This document shows positions 29,301-40,300 of a DNA stretch of 64,000 bases, one piece after another. Origin of the DNA: Rhizaria sp. SCN 62-66 (taxonomy: Eukaryota > Rhizaria, unplaced). A program made the translations under genes and the position numbers. The notes beneath the pieces were generated by a model, which did not search any database, was not told the DNA's origin, and saw only the letters and a list, made by a program, of their open reading frames with translations. The first letter of the stretch is position 1. The number at the start of each line of letters is the position of its first letter. The stretch is from assembly GCA_001724265.1 (NCBI GenBank), contig MEDY01000027.1, positions 1 through 64,000 on the forward strand. The letters run 5' to 3'.

Positions 29301-32300
29301 TCAACGAGCTCAACGTGTCGCCGCCGCTGCGCGCGGACGGGACGCTGCCGCCGCGGCCCGACGGCACGCCGCAGGTCGACTCAGTCTGCTCGAGCGGGCC
29401 CGCACGCTTCACCGGCACGCCGCCCGACTCGCCGCAGCTACCGCCGGAGGCCTTGACCAGCAACAGTAACGCCAACTACGGCCCCGGCACCGGCAGCGGC
29501 TCAAGCGGCAGCGCGCACACGCTCAACGTGCCGCAGCCGCTGACGCTGCCCGCGGGTCGCAGTTTGCTGCGCGACCAGCCGCTGCAGTCGCCGTCGGCGC
29601 TGCTCTCGCCGGTCTCCGAGTACCCGTCCTCGTCCGCGCAGACGTCCACGGCCGACGCCGACGCCGACGCCGTGGCTTTCGTCGCGCTCGACAACGCCCA
29701 CGCGCTTTCGCAGGCCCAGGCGCAGGCCTCGGCGTCGGCGGCGCAGCAGAGACTGTCAGTGCTAGACATCTTGGCCTCGAACTCGAGCTCCGCCGCGGGC
29801 TCGCGCGCGCCCACCCCCTACCTCACGCCGAACCTCTCGCCGCATATTATCCCGCGCGCGCTGCCTGCCGCCGCCAGCAGCAACGGCAATGGCGGCGGCA
29901 GCGTATCGTCGTGGTCCAAGATGTCCGCCTCCGCGGCGCCGTTCCAGTCGCGGATGTCCCCGCGCCAGGACGCGCGCTCGCTCACCGGCACGCCCCCGCT
30001 GCCGCTGCTCGACGCCGATTCCGCCACCCCGGCCGTGGCCTCTGCTGCGGCCGCCGCGCCCGCGCGGACGTCGACGCTCAGCAGCGTGGTCGGCTCGGCC
30101 AACGTGCCTTGGGGGCTCTCGCTGCCCGCTGCAGACGCCACCGCGCGCTCCGTCGCCGCGGCCGCCGCGGCCGCGGTCGGCACCGCGCGCGCCAGCGCCC
30201 GCGCCGCCTCGACCTCCGGCGCCAACGGCAATGGCAGTGGCAGTGGCAGTGTGAATGGAGCGGCGAGCGCGGGCGCGAGCGCGAACGGCGATAGCGCGCT
30301 GGGTCGCATGCTGCCCGTGGCCGCGGCGGCGGCGGTGCAGGCCGCGCTATCGGCCGTCCATACGGCCGAGCGCGCAGTGCAGCGCCTGCCGCGCACCGCC
30401 GCCGCCGTCGCCGCCACTGTGCAGGCCGCCAAGGCCGCCCGCGCCGCTGCAGCCGCCACCGGCGACGTGACGCCGCTGGGCAGTCCGGCCGACGGCGCCA
30501 ACGCGCCGGGCGCGTCGCCGTCGGCGGCCGCGGCGTCGCCGTCGCCGTCGCTGGCGCCCGCCCCCGTCACCACGCCGATCTCCGCGAGCGACGCTGTCGT
30601 CCCCGTCGAGGGCGGCGACACCCCCGCCGCTGCCGCTGCCGCTGCCGCCGCGACTGCGACTGCTGCTGCTGCCCCGGTTGCGACGACTGTCAGCGGGAAC
30701 CTGCGCGAGCTGGACTCGGCGGTGCACGCGCTGCAGCACGCGCTCTACGTGCTTTTCTGCCTGCGCGAGGGCGTCGACCCGGGCCATGAGGCCACCAACG
30801 CCGCAGCCGCTGTCGCCGCCGTCGCCGCGGCCGGGAGCCGCGCCGCCGCGCCGTCAAGCGCGACGCTGCACGCGCCCACGGGCTCGTCCTCCTCCGCGGG
30901 CTTATCCGGCCTGCGGTCGGTGACGCCGCTGCGCGTGCCCGTGGCGATGACAGGCCCGCTGCTGCGACAGCCGTCGCCGTCGATGTTTCCCTTGGTCGCC
31001 GCAATGGACCTGTCGGATCTGCCCCCGCTCGTCGCGCCCTCGCCCAGCGACGCGGGGCTCACCGTCCCCTCGGGCGCCGGCACTGCGGGCTCGCGAGCGG
31101 CGTCCTTCGCCGCCGCCGCCGCCATGGGATGGTCAGGCTCGACCGGCACCTTCGACTCGGGCGCCGTGTCGCTGCCCGGCACGCCCTATGGCGCCACCGC
31201 CGGACCCTCCTCCAACAACAACTTTGTCAACCTGAGCAGTAGCATCAACTACCATAGCATCAGCAACAGCAGCAGCAACAACAACAACGACAACCGCGCC
31301 AGCAGCAGCGGCCACAGACGCACGAGGTTTGCGTCGCGCGCAGGCGCCGAGGGCAGCGACGCCGCGAGGCTGGCCTCGCTGACGGCGCCCGTGCCCGGCG
31401 CCGATGCCGCCGCCGTGGTGGCCGCCGCGTCGGCCGCGGCCGCAGCCTCGCTGCCCGTGTTCCTCACCGCGGGCAGCCAGGACGTCGCGCGCTACGGCAG
31501 CTCGCTCACACTTTCCCCTGCCGGCTCCATGACGCGCCGCCTCACGCCGCACGGCCGGCCGTCCAACTCGAACGCCAACCCGCACGCGCTGCCGCTGCTC
31601 CAGTCCAACGCCTTCGCGCCCCACAGCGGCAGCGCGCGGCCCGCCGTTCCGGGCGGGCTCGCCGCACCGGACGCCGTGGCGCGGCTCGTGCGCGACGGGG
31701 CCGGCGCCGCGGGCGACGACGTCGACGACAGCGACGACAACGGCGTCAGCGCCGACGGCGACGACGACGACGACGAGTCGGGCTCCCTCGCGGCCTCGCG
31801 CTGGTCAGGCTCCTCAGGCGCCTCCTCGGGCGGCGGTGGCTCTGCGCCCGGCGAGACCAGTGACTCGGTCCTCACCGAAGTCCGCGCTACCACCAGTGCC
31901 AGTCCTAACGTCGACGCCAGTGCTGGTGCCGGTGCGAGTACCAGTGCGAGCGCGACTATCAGTGCCGACAACAAGGATAGCAAGGACGTGCGTGCGCAGG
32001 CGCGCTCCAAGGAAACGGCCGCGATTCCCGAGCCTGGCAGCGTGACGACGACGCCGGTGCGCGCGCGCGGGCACTCGCCGGCAGCCAGTCCGCCGCGCGG
32101 CCCGCAGAGCTCGGACACGCTCGCGGCGCCCGCGGCGGCGGACTTCGCGGCCGCGCAGGCGGGTTTCGGCGCCACCCTGTCGCAGATGCAGGCGTTGGAG
32201 CGGCGCCGCACGCCCGCAGGCAGCCCCGTGCTGTCACCGCGGCGCCCCACGCTATCGCTCACCACCGCGCCCAACCTCGTCTCCGCGGCCGCTGCGGGTT

Positions 32301-35300
32301 CAGCCGAGGATGCGGAGGAGGTCGGCGCCGCCAACGCCGCCGCGGCTGCTGCCGCTGCGGCAGTTCACAAGGCAGCGCGCGCCGATCACACCAGCGCGGC
32401 AGCCGCTGTCTCTGCGTCTGCCCCTGCCCCTGCTGCTCCTGCAGCTGCGTCAACGCCGGCGACGCCTGCGCTCGTGACGAACAGCGCGGGGGCAGCGCGG
32501 CCGCCGACACCCCAAGCCACGCCGATGCCCACGCAGGTTGCCGCCGAGGCCGCCGCCGCCGTGGTGGCCGCGGCGGCCGCGGCGATGGCCTCCGCCTCGG
32601 GCACCACCTCGGCGGCTGCTGCGGCCGCGGGGCCCAACGCAGTGAGCTCGGTGGTCGCGGCAGCGCGGGCCGCGGCGGACCCCGGCGCGCGCGAGGTGGC
32701 GGCGCTGATGGCCGTGCCGGCAGGGTATGCGTACGACGACGTGGACCTGGACGTCGACACCGGCGACGACGCGGAGAACGCGCGCCGCCGCGCCGCGCGC
32801 AAGTCCCGCGTCAACGCTGCGGGCGAGGTTGTCCCGCGCCCTTCGGACGAGCAGTCCAGTAGCGGCGCGGCCGGCAAGCGTAACGGCGACCGCGGCCGCG
32901 ACCGAGACCGCGATCATGACCGTGACCGTGAGCAGCCTCGCGACCGCAGGCTCTCTGAGGGCGGTGCGGACGACGCCGGCGACGGCGACGGCGGCGCGCG
33001 CAACGGCGGGGACCGCGAGGACGAGGACAGCCCCAGCAGCGTCGAGTCTGACAGCGCGTTCGAGCGCTACTTCGAGCACGAGGACGCGCTCGAGGCGCGC
33101 TGTCGCGAGCTCGACGGCCATGGTTGGCACCACGCCGCAGCACGCGCCGTGGACAACAAGAGCCGGTCCTCGCGCGGCAAGGGCAAGGGTGGCCAAAACA
33201 GCTCCAACAGCAGCGCCGGCAACAGCGCGGCCGCCAGCCCCGCACTCAACCCGCTCAACCCCAGCAGCGCGCAGCAGCGCAAGGTCTCTGGCAACTCGCC
33301 CGCCGTGTCGCCCACCAATGGCAAGAGCAACGGCGGCAACGGAGGTGGCCGTGCCTCACCCCGCCCCATCGCTAGCGTCAGCTCCGGCGCCGGCTCCGGC
33401 CCTGGCAGTCGCAAGGGCAGCGATGCCTCCCCGTTTGCGTCTGCGCCAGCGCCCGCTGCGGACGCGAGTGCCAGTGCCAGTGCCGCATCGTCGTCGTCGA
33501 AGTCTGCGCGCGCCGGCGGCGAAATGCGCGCCATCACGCCCGCTAACGCGGCCGTCTCGGTGCTCGTTACGGCGCCCTCGCCGCAGTCGCCGCGCAGCCC
33601 CAACACGCCGCAGAACGCCGCCGCGCCCAAGACCGCCCTCGCACAGGACGCTGGCTCTGGCCTTCAGTCCACCACTACGGTCACCTCGACGCTGTCGGCC
33701 GACTCGCCGCCCTTCCGGCCGGGCTCGGCGTCCGTGCCCGTCGCAGCCGAGCCCGCGCCCGCTGCGGCCGCTGCCTCTGCTCCTGCTGCGGCTGTGCCTG
33801 TGATCGCCTCTCCGGCGACGGCGACCGCGGGGACCGTGCCGGCGACGCCGCTGCCGGAACTGATCTCGCCGAGTAACCCGCGCGCAGCGCAGGTGCGCGT
33901 GCTGCAGCAGTGGCTGGAGCGCCACCTCGACCACGCCGCGGCCCTCGGCGCCGCCGCGGGCGCCGCCGCCGCCGACACGGCCGCGGCGCCGCCAGTGCGC
34001 GCGCGCGGCCCTACGTCCGGCCCCGGGTCGGCTTGGATGTCCGTGGCCGAGGAGGAGGACGAGGACGATGAAGACGATGACGACGGTCACAGCGAGGGCG
34101 AGGTCGGCGACCAAGCGCTCGACGCCGCGGGGCGCGCGCTGAGCACAGGCGACAGCGACGCCGCCAGCGACTCGCTGCCCTCGGTCATCGTCTTCGGACC
34201 CAGCGGAGAGCCCGTCGCGGTGGCCGGCGCGCGCGCCCGCGGCGGCCCCTCGCCCGTGCCCCCGGTGCGGCGCAAGAAGGGCTCGCGCAAGGCCCCGCCG
34301 ACGCACGACGTGGGCGCGCAGAGCGACGACGATGACGTGGGCGCCGCCGCGAGATACGGCGACGACGAAGACGACGAGGATGAGCGCCAGGAGACTGCGA
34401 GAACACCCAAGCCCGCGAAGACTGCCCCTGCGTCAGCCGCATCGCGAGCGACTCCTGCTCCTGCTTCTGCCCCAATTACTTCTGCTGCTGTTGCTCCTGA
34501 TGCCGACGACGATGACGATGGTGATGATGATGGGATTGATGAGTTCGGCCTCCCGCGGACCGGCGCTGGAGCTGGCGCAAACAATGCTGGCAAGGCAAAG
34601 AAAGTCGAAAAAGACGCTGAGTCCAAGTCTCAATCGAAGGCTAAGCCTGTTGAGGCCAAGGCGGCTGATTTAAAGCCGGCTGAAGTCAAGACCACGCTTG
34701 CTGCGGCGGCTAAGAAGCAAAGCAAGAAGAAGTCCGCCGATGACGATGACGATGACGGTGATGGTGATGACGACGACGGTTACGTTGCGGGCGCGAACGA
34801 AAGTGACGGCAACGACGATGTCGGCGTCGTGCACGGCGGCCAGTACGACAACGACTACGGCGCCCCCGCCGAGGCGCGCAAGCACCCCGGCAAGAGCAAG
34901 CCCGGCGACGGCGCGCCCGCCATCCCGGGAAACAGCAGCAATCATGTCAGCAACGGTTACGTCGACAGGAGCAAGACCCAACGCCTTGAGGCTGGTGGCA
35001 GTGATGAAAACGACGGCGGGCGCCGCAAGGGCCGGGCCAAGAGCAGTCGTCGCAAGGGCGGTGACGAGAGCGGCGGCCACGGCGGCGGCCACGGCTACAA
35101 CGGCGGCGGCGGCCACGGCTACGGCGGCGACAAGAGCGATGCGAGCATGGGCGCGAGCAAGGCGGGCGGCAGCCGCAGCGTGAGCCGCAACGGCGACCGC
35201 AAGCGCGGTGACAACAGCAAGGGCCGCAAGGCGGGGCTCGGCGGCGGGCACAGCCGCGCCGGCAGCGACGTCAGCGACGACGACGGGCACGGTCGCGGCC

Positions 35301-35461
35301 AGGTCGTCCGCGCCAACGGGATGCCCGTGGCGCTGGTGACGCGGCTGCCCGGCGAGTCGCGCAAGCAGCGGCGCGAGCGCGTCCGCGAGACCCGCCGCGC
35401 GCAAGCTGGCGCGGGCGGGCGCAACGGGGGCCGCAGCGCGGCGCAGTCAGACGACGACGAC

Positions 35462-35496
<35 letters not shown>

Positions 35497-35797
35497 CTAC
35501 GACGGTGATGCCGGCGGCGATGGCAACGACGATGACGGCGATACCAATGCTGGTACGAAGTCGAAGCAGAAGCAGCGCGGCTCCCGAGTCCAAGAGCGCG
35601 ACAGCGAACGTGAGGGCGAGAGCGACGAGGGCCCGCGCGAAAAGCGCGGCTCGCGGCGCGCTCATGGCGACGCGGTGGCCATAGGAGCTGACGTTGAGAG
35701 CATGCGCTCGCCGCCAGCCCCCCGCAAGCACAGCGCATTCGGCCTGCTCAGCGGGCTTAACAGCTCCGAGGATGAAAATGAAGACGAACACGAGTAA
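26324..35797 (+). CDS. Giant protein with endonuclease/exonuclease/phosphatase domain and ~2,300-residue disordered tail
   Basis: Three exons, 26324-28522, 28644-29152 and 29284-35797, join in phase (introns GTACGC...ACAG and GTACGT...GCAG) to give 3,073 residues ending TAA. After ~450 residues of Ser/Pro/Ala-rich sequence comes a complete EEP domain (about 455-760): RVATFNVENL, LALMEVEN, FINVAVLSRFPI, LYANHFRSMRG, VCGDLND, YSQLDYML and, across the first splice junction, ASDHCPIYFDL. All expected catalytic Asn, Glu, His and Asp positions are present. The domain most resembles bacterial EEP family proteins rather than APE1 or inositol phosphatases; its substrate is unknown. The rest is Ala/Ser/Gly/Asp-rich low complexity with acidic, Lys/Arg and GHGGG-like patches. 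No signal peptide or membrane segment is evident. The start is the first ATG in the coding-like region. Confidence 0.8.
35450..35497 (+). repeat. Asp-encoding trinucleotide repeat (GAC)4(GAT)11(GAC)
   Basis: Sixteen consecutive Asp codons near the C-terminus of the EEP protein. Eleven are uninterrupted GAT, although the gene otherwise strongly prefers GAC. Confidence 0.9.
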
Positions 35798-35824
35798 TCA
35801 CATTTTGTGCAACACAGAACACGT

Positions 35825-35833
35825 TTTATTAAA
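35825..35833. terminator. Overlapping bidirectional polyadenylation hexamers
   Basis: ATTAAA on the plus strand (35828-35833), 31 bp after the EEP stop, overlaps AATAAA on the minus strand (35825-35830), downstream of cofilin. Confidence 0.4.
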
Positions 35834-36030
35834 AGAAAGGCATGACGGAAAGAATTGATACTGGCAAGACGGTGGAGGCGTATTACGGATTAATGACAGA
35901 ACAAATAATAGTTGCGCGCAACCAGCATAATGTATGTTGTACCATATTAACAGTTTTACAATAGAGTTAACCTGATTTTAGATTCAAATGTGGTGTACAT
36001 TTCAAGCTGTCAAGTATGTTGTCAAAGGAG

Positions 36031-36052
36031 AACCGTGAGTGAACCGTGAGTG
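36031..36052. repeat. 11-bp direct tandem repeat (AACCGTGAGTG)x2
   Basis: Two exact adjacent copies in the cofilin 3' flank. Confidence 0.8.
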
Positions 36053-36142
36053 AAAGGTGATGCTGGGTTGGATTGATTTACTATACAAAGTGGATGTATT
36101 CAAAAGATCACAAATCAAAGAAGATATTGATCAGAAGACAAC

Positions 36143-36899
36143 TTAGAAGGAGCGGAGCTTAGCAGCAGTGCCGAACTTCTTGAAGTCAAGCTCGGAAGCC
36201 TGGGAGAGCTCAGGGGTGGTGCCCTGAACATCGAGCTTCTTCTTGACGGCCTGGAAGGAGGAGCCCATGAGCATCTTGGTGCGGACGGGAACGCCGGAGT
36301 CGGGGCACCACTTGAAGAAGATGGGGTCAGAGAGCTCGCGAGCGGAGTCGTTGGCATCGGCGTAGACCATGTCGATGATGACGAGGCAAGCGTTCTTGGA
36401 GTACTTGCTGGTGATGGTCTCGACGAGGGGCTCCCAGAACTTGGAGACGAAGTTGCCGGCGTTGATGTCGTCAGCCTCGGTGTAGGCAGCAGACTCCTCA
36501 GCGACGTCAATGGACTCGCCCTTGACAACGAAGATGGCCCAGAAGGGAAGGCACTCGCTCTTGTTCACCTTCTTGTTGCGCTTGGCAATGTCGTGGAACT
36601 TCTTCTCAGCAGCCTCAGTAACGGGGAGGTTCTGTGTGTTTCAAGCCCGAGAAAACGACAGAAAGAAAAAACGGAAGTGGTAGAAGTGAGAACATGTCGT
36701 GAAGCAAGCCGTATGCAATGTAACACTTCTTAATCAATTTATAAAGCACCTACAAGAGGCCTACAATGAGGTGTGGCATGAGGGCACGAGGCAAAGCAGT
36801 TGGACGAGCCGTATCTGCTTCGATACACGTCACAAAGCCTCAAAATAGGACAGTTTTAAAATTGTACATGTAGTTCACACCGTAGACAAGACGTACCAT
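36143..36899 (-). CDS. ADF/cofilin family actin-depolymerising protein
   Basis: ADF/cofilins bind and sever actin filaments in the cytoplasm. The first coding exon is the ATG alone (36897-36899), followed by a GTACGT donor; the intron is 36632-36896 and exon 2 is 36143-36631. The product is 163 residues ending TAA, beginning MNLPVTEAAEKKFHDIAK. The conserved core is evident: CLVIIDMVYADANDSARELS, FFKWCPDSGVPVRTKM and the actin-binding helix MGSSFQAVKKKL, then TPELSQASELDFKKF. Placement of an intron directly after the ATG is a known feature of ADF genes in several eukaryotic groups, which supports the model. The coding GC is lower and codon choice more restricted than in the neighbours, as expected for a highly expressed gene. 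Confidence 0.93.
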
Positions 36900-37385
36900 T
36901 TCTTTTTACTTCGAACAGAAATGCTTCTGTGGTTCAAACAATGAAACAAAGCTTGTCTCGTGCTCAGCTTGCTTTGGCCCGGCTTGCCCTTACACAACCC
37001 TAAGTGCCGACTTTTCGCGAACTCGAGTCAGCGTGGCACGCGCATGAGACTGGACCAGACTAACTGCCCTGGAAAAAAATGGCTTTACAGATGATCTCAC
37101 GATTCAAATTTCGTCAATGTTGAAATTGAACAAAATCTAAAGAGAATATAGAGCAAGATATATCGGATGGGTGTATTATTATTGTCATGACATGGTGTTA
37201 TCAAGTCGCAATGACGGAATATTCGCGTGAGCGCGTGCGACTGAACTGGCCCGAAAAACGCATGCATACTATGGAAATACAGCTCAAAACAACGCTGCTG
37301 AACAGGAACTCGATACATACAGACAAACGGAAAATAATACGTAATGAGAACTGGTCGTATCAGTTACTGGCTCACTTCGTGTGCT
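36900..37385. other. Intergenic region WDHD1 3' end / cofilin promoter
   Basis: AT-rich, about 490 bp. No RNA gene, repeat or convincing frame was seen. Confidence 0.5.
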
Positions 37386-40300
37386 TCAATTCTTCTTGAA
37401 GGGGTTCACTGCAGGACCAGCTGGACGGGCACGCTTGACAGGTGACGCTGTGGACGCAGCAGAAGTTGCTCCGTTGTCGCCAGTTGTGCGCTTGAGACGC
37501 GACGGCGACAAAGGTGCAGTACCACGTGCAGAGGACGTAGAAGTGCGCTTCTGTGCAGACTTGTTTGTACTGCTGTCATCGTCACCGAAGTAATTATTGA
37601 CGTCCTCCTCCGTAACGATGTGCGAGCGCGGCACAGCCTTGACTTGCTCCGCGAGAGCCGACAGCTTTGCCGGCTTCGCGCCAATAGGCACAGCGCCCGT
37701 GCCCAGGGCAACGCCGGAGCCCACAGCAGCGGCGCTCGCGCGGCCACTCGCTTCCTTCATCGCGGCCAGCAGGGCGTTGAGTTGAATGACAAGCTGCGGC
37801 GCCTTGCGAGTCATGTTCACCGCCTCCGTGGCGCGATCAAGCGCATCAATGTCACCAAACCAGCCCGCTAGGTCAAGCGCGCGCTCAGGGCGGCCCGCCT
37901 CAACGCTCGCGCGCAGAAGCCCCGTCAGCGTGGCGTCGTGCTTGCGCTGCGTCGCCTGGGACTCCTTGACAGCAGACGCAAATACGTCGTTGCCAGACAT
38001 CGCCATAATCTCTGCGGCCAGCAAGCGCGCGCGCGTAATTTCCTCCAACAAGCGCGCCTCGCGCGAGCTGCCCACAACCTCGGGGATCGACAGTGGCACC
38101 GACTGTGAGTACGGAGGCTCAATTGACGTCAGCTGAGGCGGGCGCCGCACGCTGTCGCTGATGTGGCACACAAGCCCACGCTGGGACACGGACACGGGCC
38201 AGTGGAAGCTCTTGTCGTTGGCCTTCTCGTTCAGCTTGTCAGCCGCAAAGAGCGGCGCCCAGATGAATCCGCGCGCCTGAGCCAGCATGCATAGCACGTC
38301 GGCCGAGTCGTGCGAGAAGAGCAGTCCTTCTTCCGAGAAACCCAACCACATGAGGCGCGCGCGCGGCGACAGCGGGAGCACGCCGTCGTAGGCCACGCGC
38401 GTGAGCAGCGCATCAATCGTGAACAGCTGCAGGCGCAGCGCCTGCTCGCCCGCGGGCGGCAGCGCGTGGCCGTGGTAGGCTACTGCGAGCTGCGTGTCGC
38501 TGGCCGCCAGCGTCACCACGGGGCCCGGGAGCCGGATCACGTCCTTGAGCAGGCCCGTGAGCGTAAACACACGCAGAAGCTGCGAAGACGTCGCCACCGC
38601 AATCCATGTCACGCCCGCGGCCACCGCCAGCGCCATCTCGCCCTCAGGTAACTCGACGTCCCAGTCGCTGCCGTCGCTCGCCGCGCTCGGCTTGAAACCG
38701 CGGAAGCTGACGCACGCCAGTCCGCTGCGCTTGCCCTCGCGATTGCGGCGCTTCGAGTCGCCCGCTGACGCCAGCGCCACACCCGCCTGCGTCAGCGCCG
38801 CGAGCGAGTAGCCGCGCATGTCGGCGAAGGTGCGCATCGGGCGGCGCTCCGCACCCATGGGCGCCAGAGTCGCGACGATGTTGGCCTCGCGCCCGCCCAG
38901 CGGCACGCGCCGGACCAGCCCCGCGGCGTTCCACTGCAGCAGCGCGTGCGCCACAGCGTCGCCGCGCGCGGGCGCCGGCGCGGAACCAGACTGGAAGGGT
39001 GCTTGGCGCTCGCCCACGAGGCCGCGCAGCAGCTTGTGCGCCAGGTCGTTGACTGCGTAGTCATCCGCGTACACGCCCTCGCCTTCGTCCTCACTGTCGC
39101 TCGCGTCCAGGCGGCGAGCATCACTCTTGCTCGCGCTGCTGCTACTGCTACTGGCAGACTTCTCCTCGTCCTCGCCGTGACCGGTATGCGCGGCGCCGTA
39201 TCCGTCATCGTCGTCGTCATCGTCGTCGGCCATCGCAGTGCGACGGCGCGGCTTGCCGCGGCCGATCTGGTCCTCGTCGTTGTCGTCCTCGTCGTGCGTG
39301 GCAAGCGAGTCCATGCGGCGCACCAACTTCGAAGCGGCCGCAGGGCCGGCAGCGGGCGAAGCGGCGGCGCGCGCGGGTGAGGCAGGCGCGCGCGCGGGGC
39401 TCGCAACGCGGGCGGGGCTAGCAGGTTGTGCGGAAGTCGCAATAAGCGCGGGCGACGCGGGCGCACTGGCAGCTGCGGCAGAGGTCGCAGAGCGCGCGGG
39501 GCTGCTTGGTGCCGCGGGGTCGGTCAACGAAGGCACGCGTGCAACGGACGCATTCGCAGTTGCAGCAGCGGCGGCAGCCGGCGTCACGGTAACGGTGACT
39601 GGGGCAGCCGCGGGGGCCGCAGGCGTCGCAGCAGCGCTGGCAGCCGCGGAGCCCTTAGGCGTGGCGGCGTCCTTGCGCTTGACGGCGGGAGACTTGGCGC
39701 CGCGCTTGGGCGGCTCCGGCACGGGCAGCGGCTTGGGCGCACCCAGCGGCGACGGCGCGGCCGCGGGCACGGGCTCGTCCACGCGCGCGACGCGGCCCGC
39801 GGCCGTGGCGATGTACAGCGCGTTTGCGCGCGGCGCCCACTGCAGCGCCGTGAACGCGGTGTCTGCGGCCTCAGCGGCGAACGTGGCGACAAGCGCGTCG
39901 TCAGTGGCGCCCTCGAGGGCGATCTTGACCGCAGCATGCATGTCCCACACGCAGATGCGGCCGTCGCCGCGGCCCGCGGTCGCAAGGTAGCGTCCGTTGG
40001 GCGACCACGCGGTGAGGTCAACGACGGCGCCCGCGGCGTGGCCGTGTGCGGTGGCGCTCTCGACGCCGTCGCGACGGTCCCACGTTCCGCGCGCCAGCAG
40101 CGCGACGGAGCCCGCGCCGGGGAGCGCGACGTGGCAGCCAGACGGGTGGAACGCAAACCGGCTCCACGCGCCGGGCTCGCCCGCGGCCTTGCCAAGCGCG
40201 TTGGGCTCGTTCTTGAGCTCGAGCGCAACGACCGTGGGCGGCGGCGGCGCCGAGCCCGCCTTGGGCTGCAGCAGCACGTCCCAGAAGCGCAGAGTGCCGC

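Larger units (their letters stand above)
35798..36142. other. Convergent intergenic region EEP gene / cofilin
   Basis: AT-rich. It holds overlapping polyadenylation hexamers for both strands (35825-35833) and an 11-bp tandem duplication (36031-36052). Confidence 0.5.
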
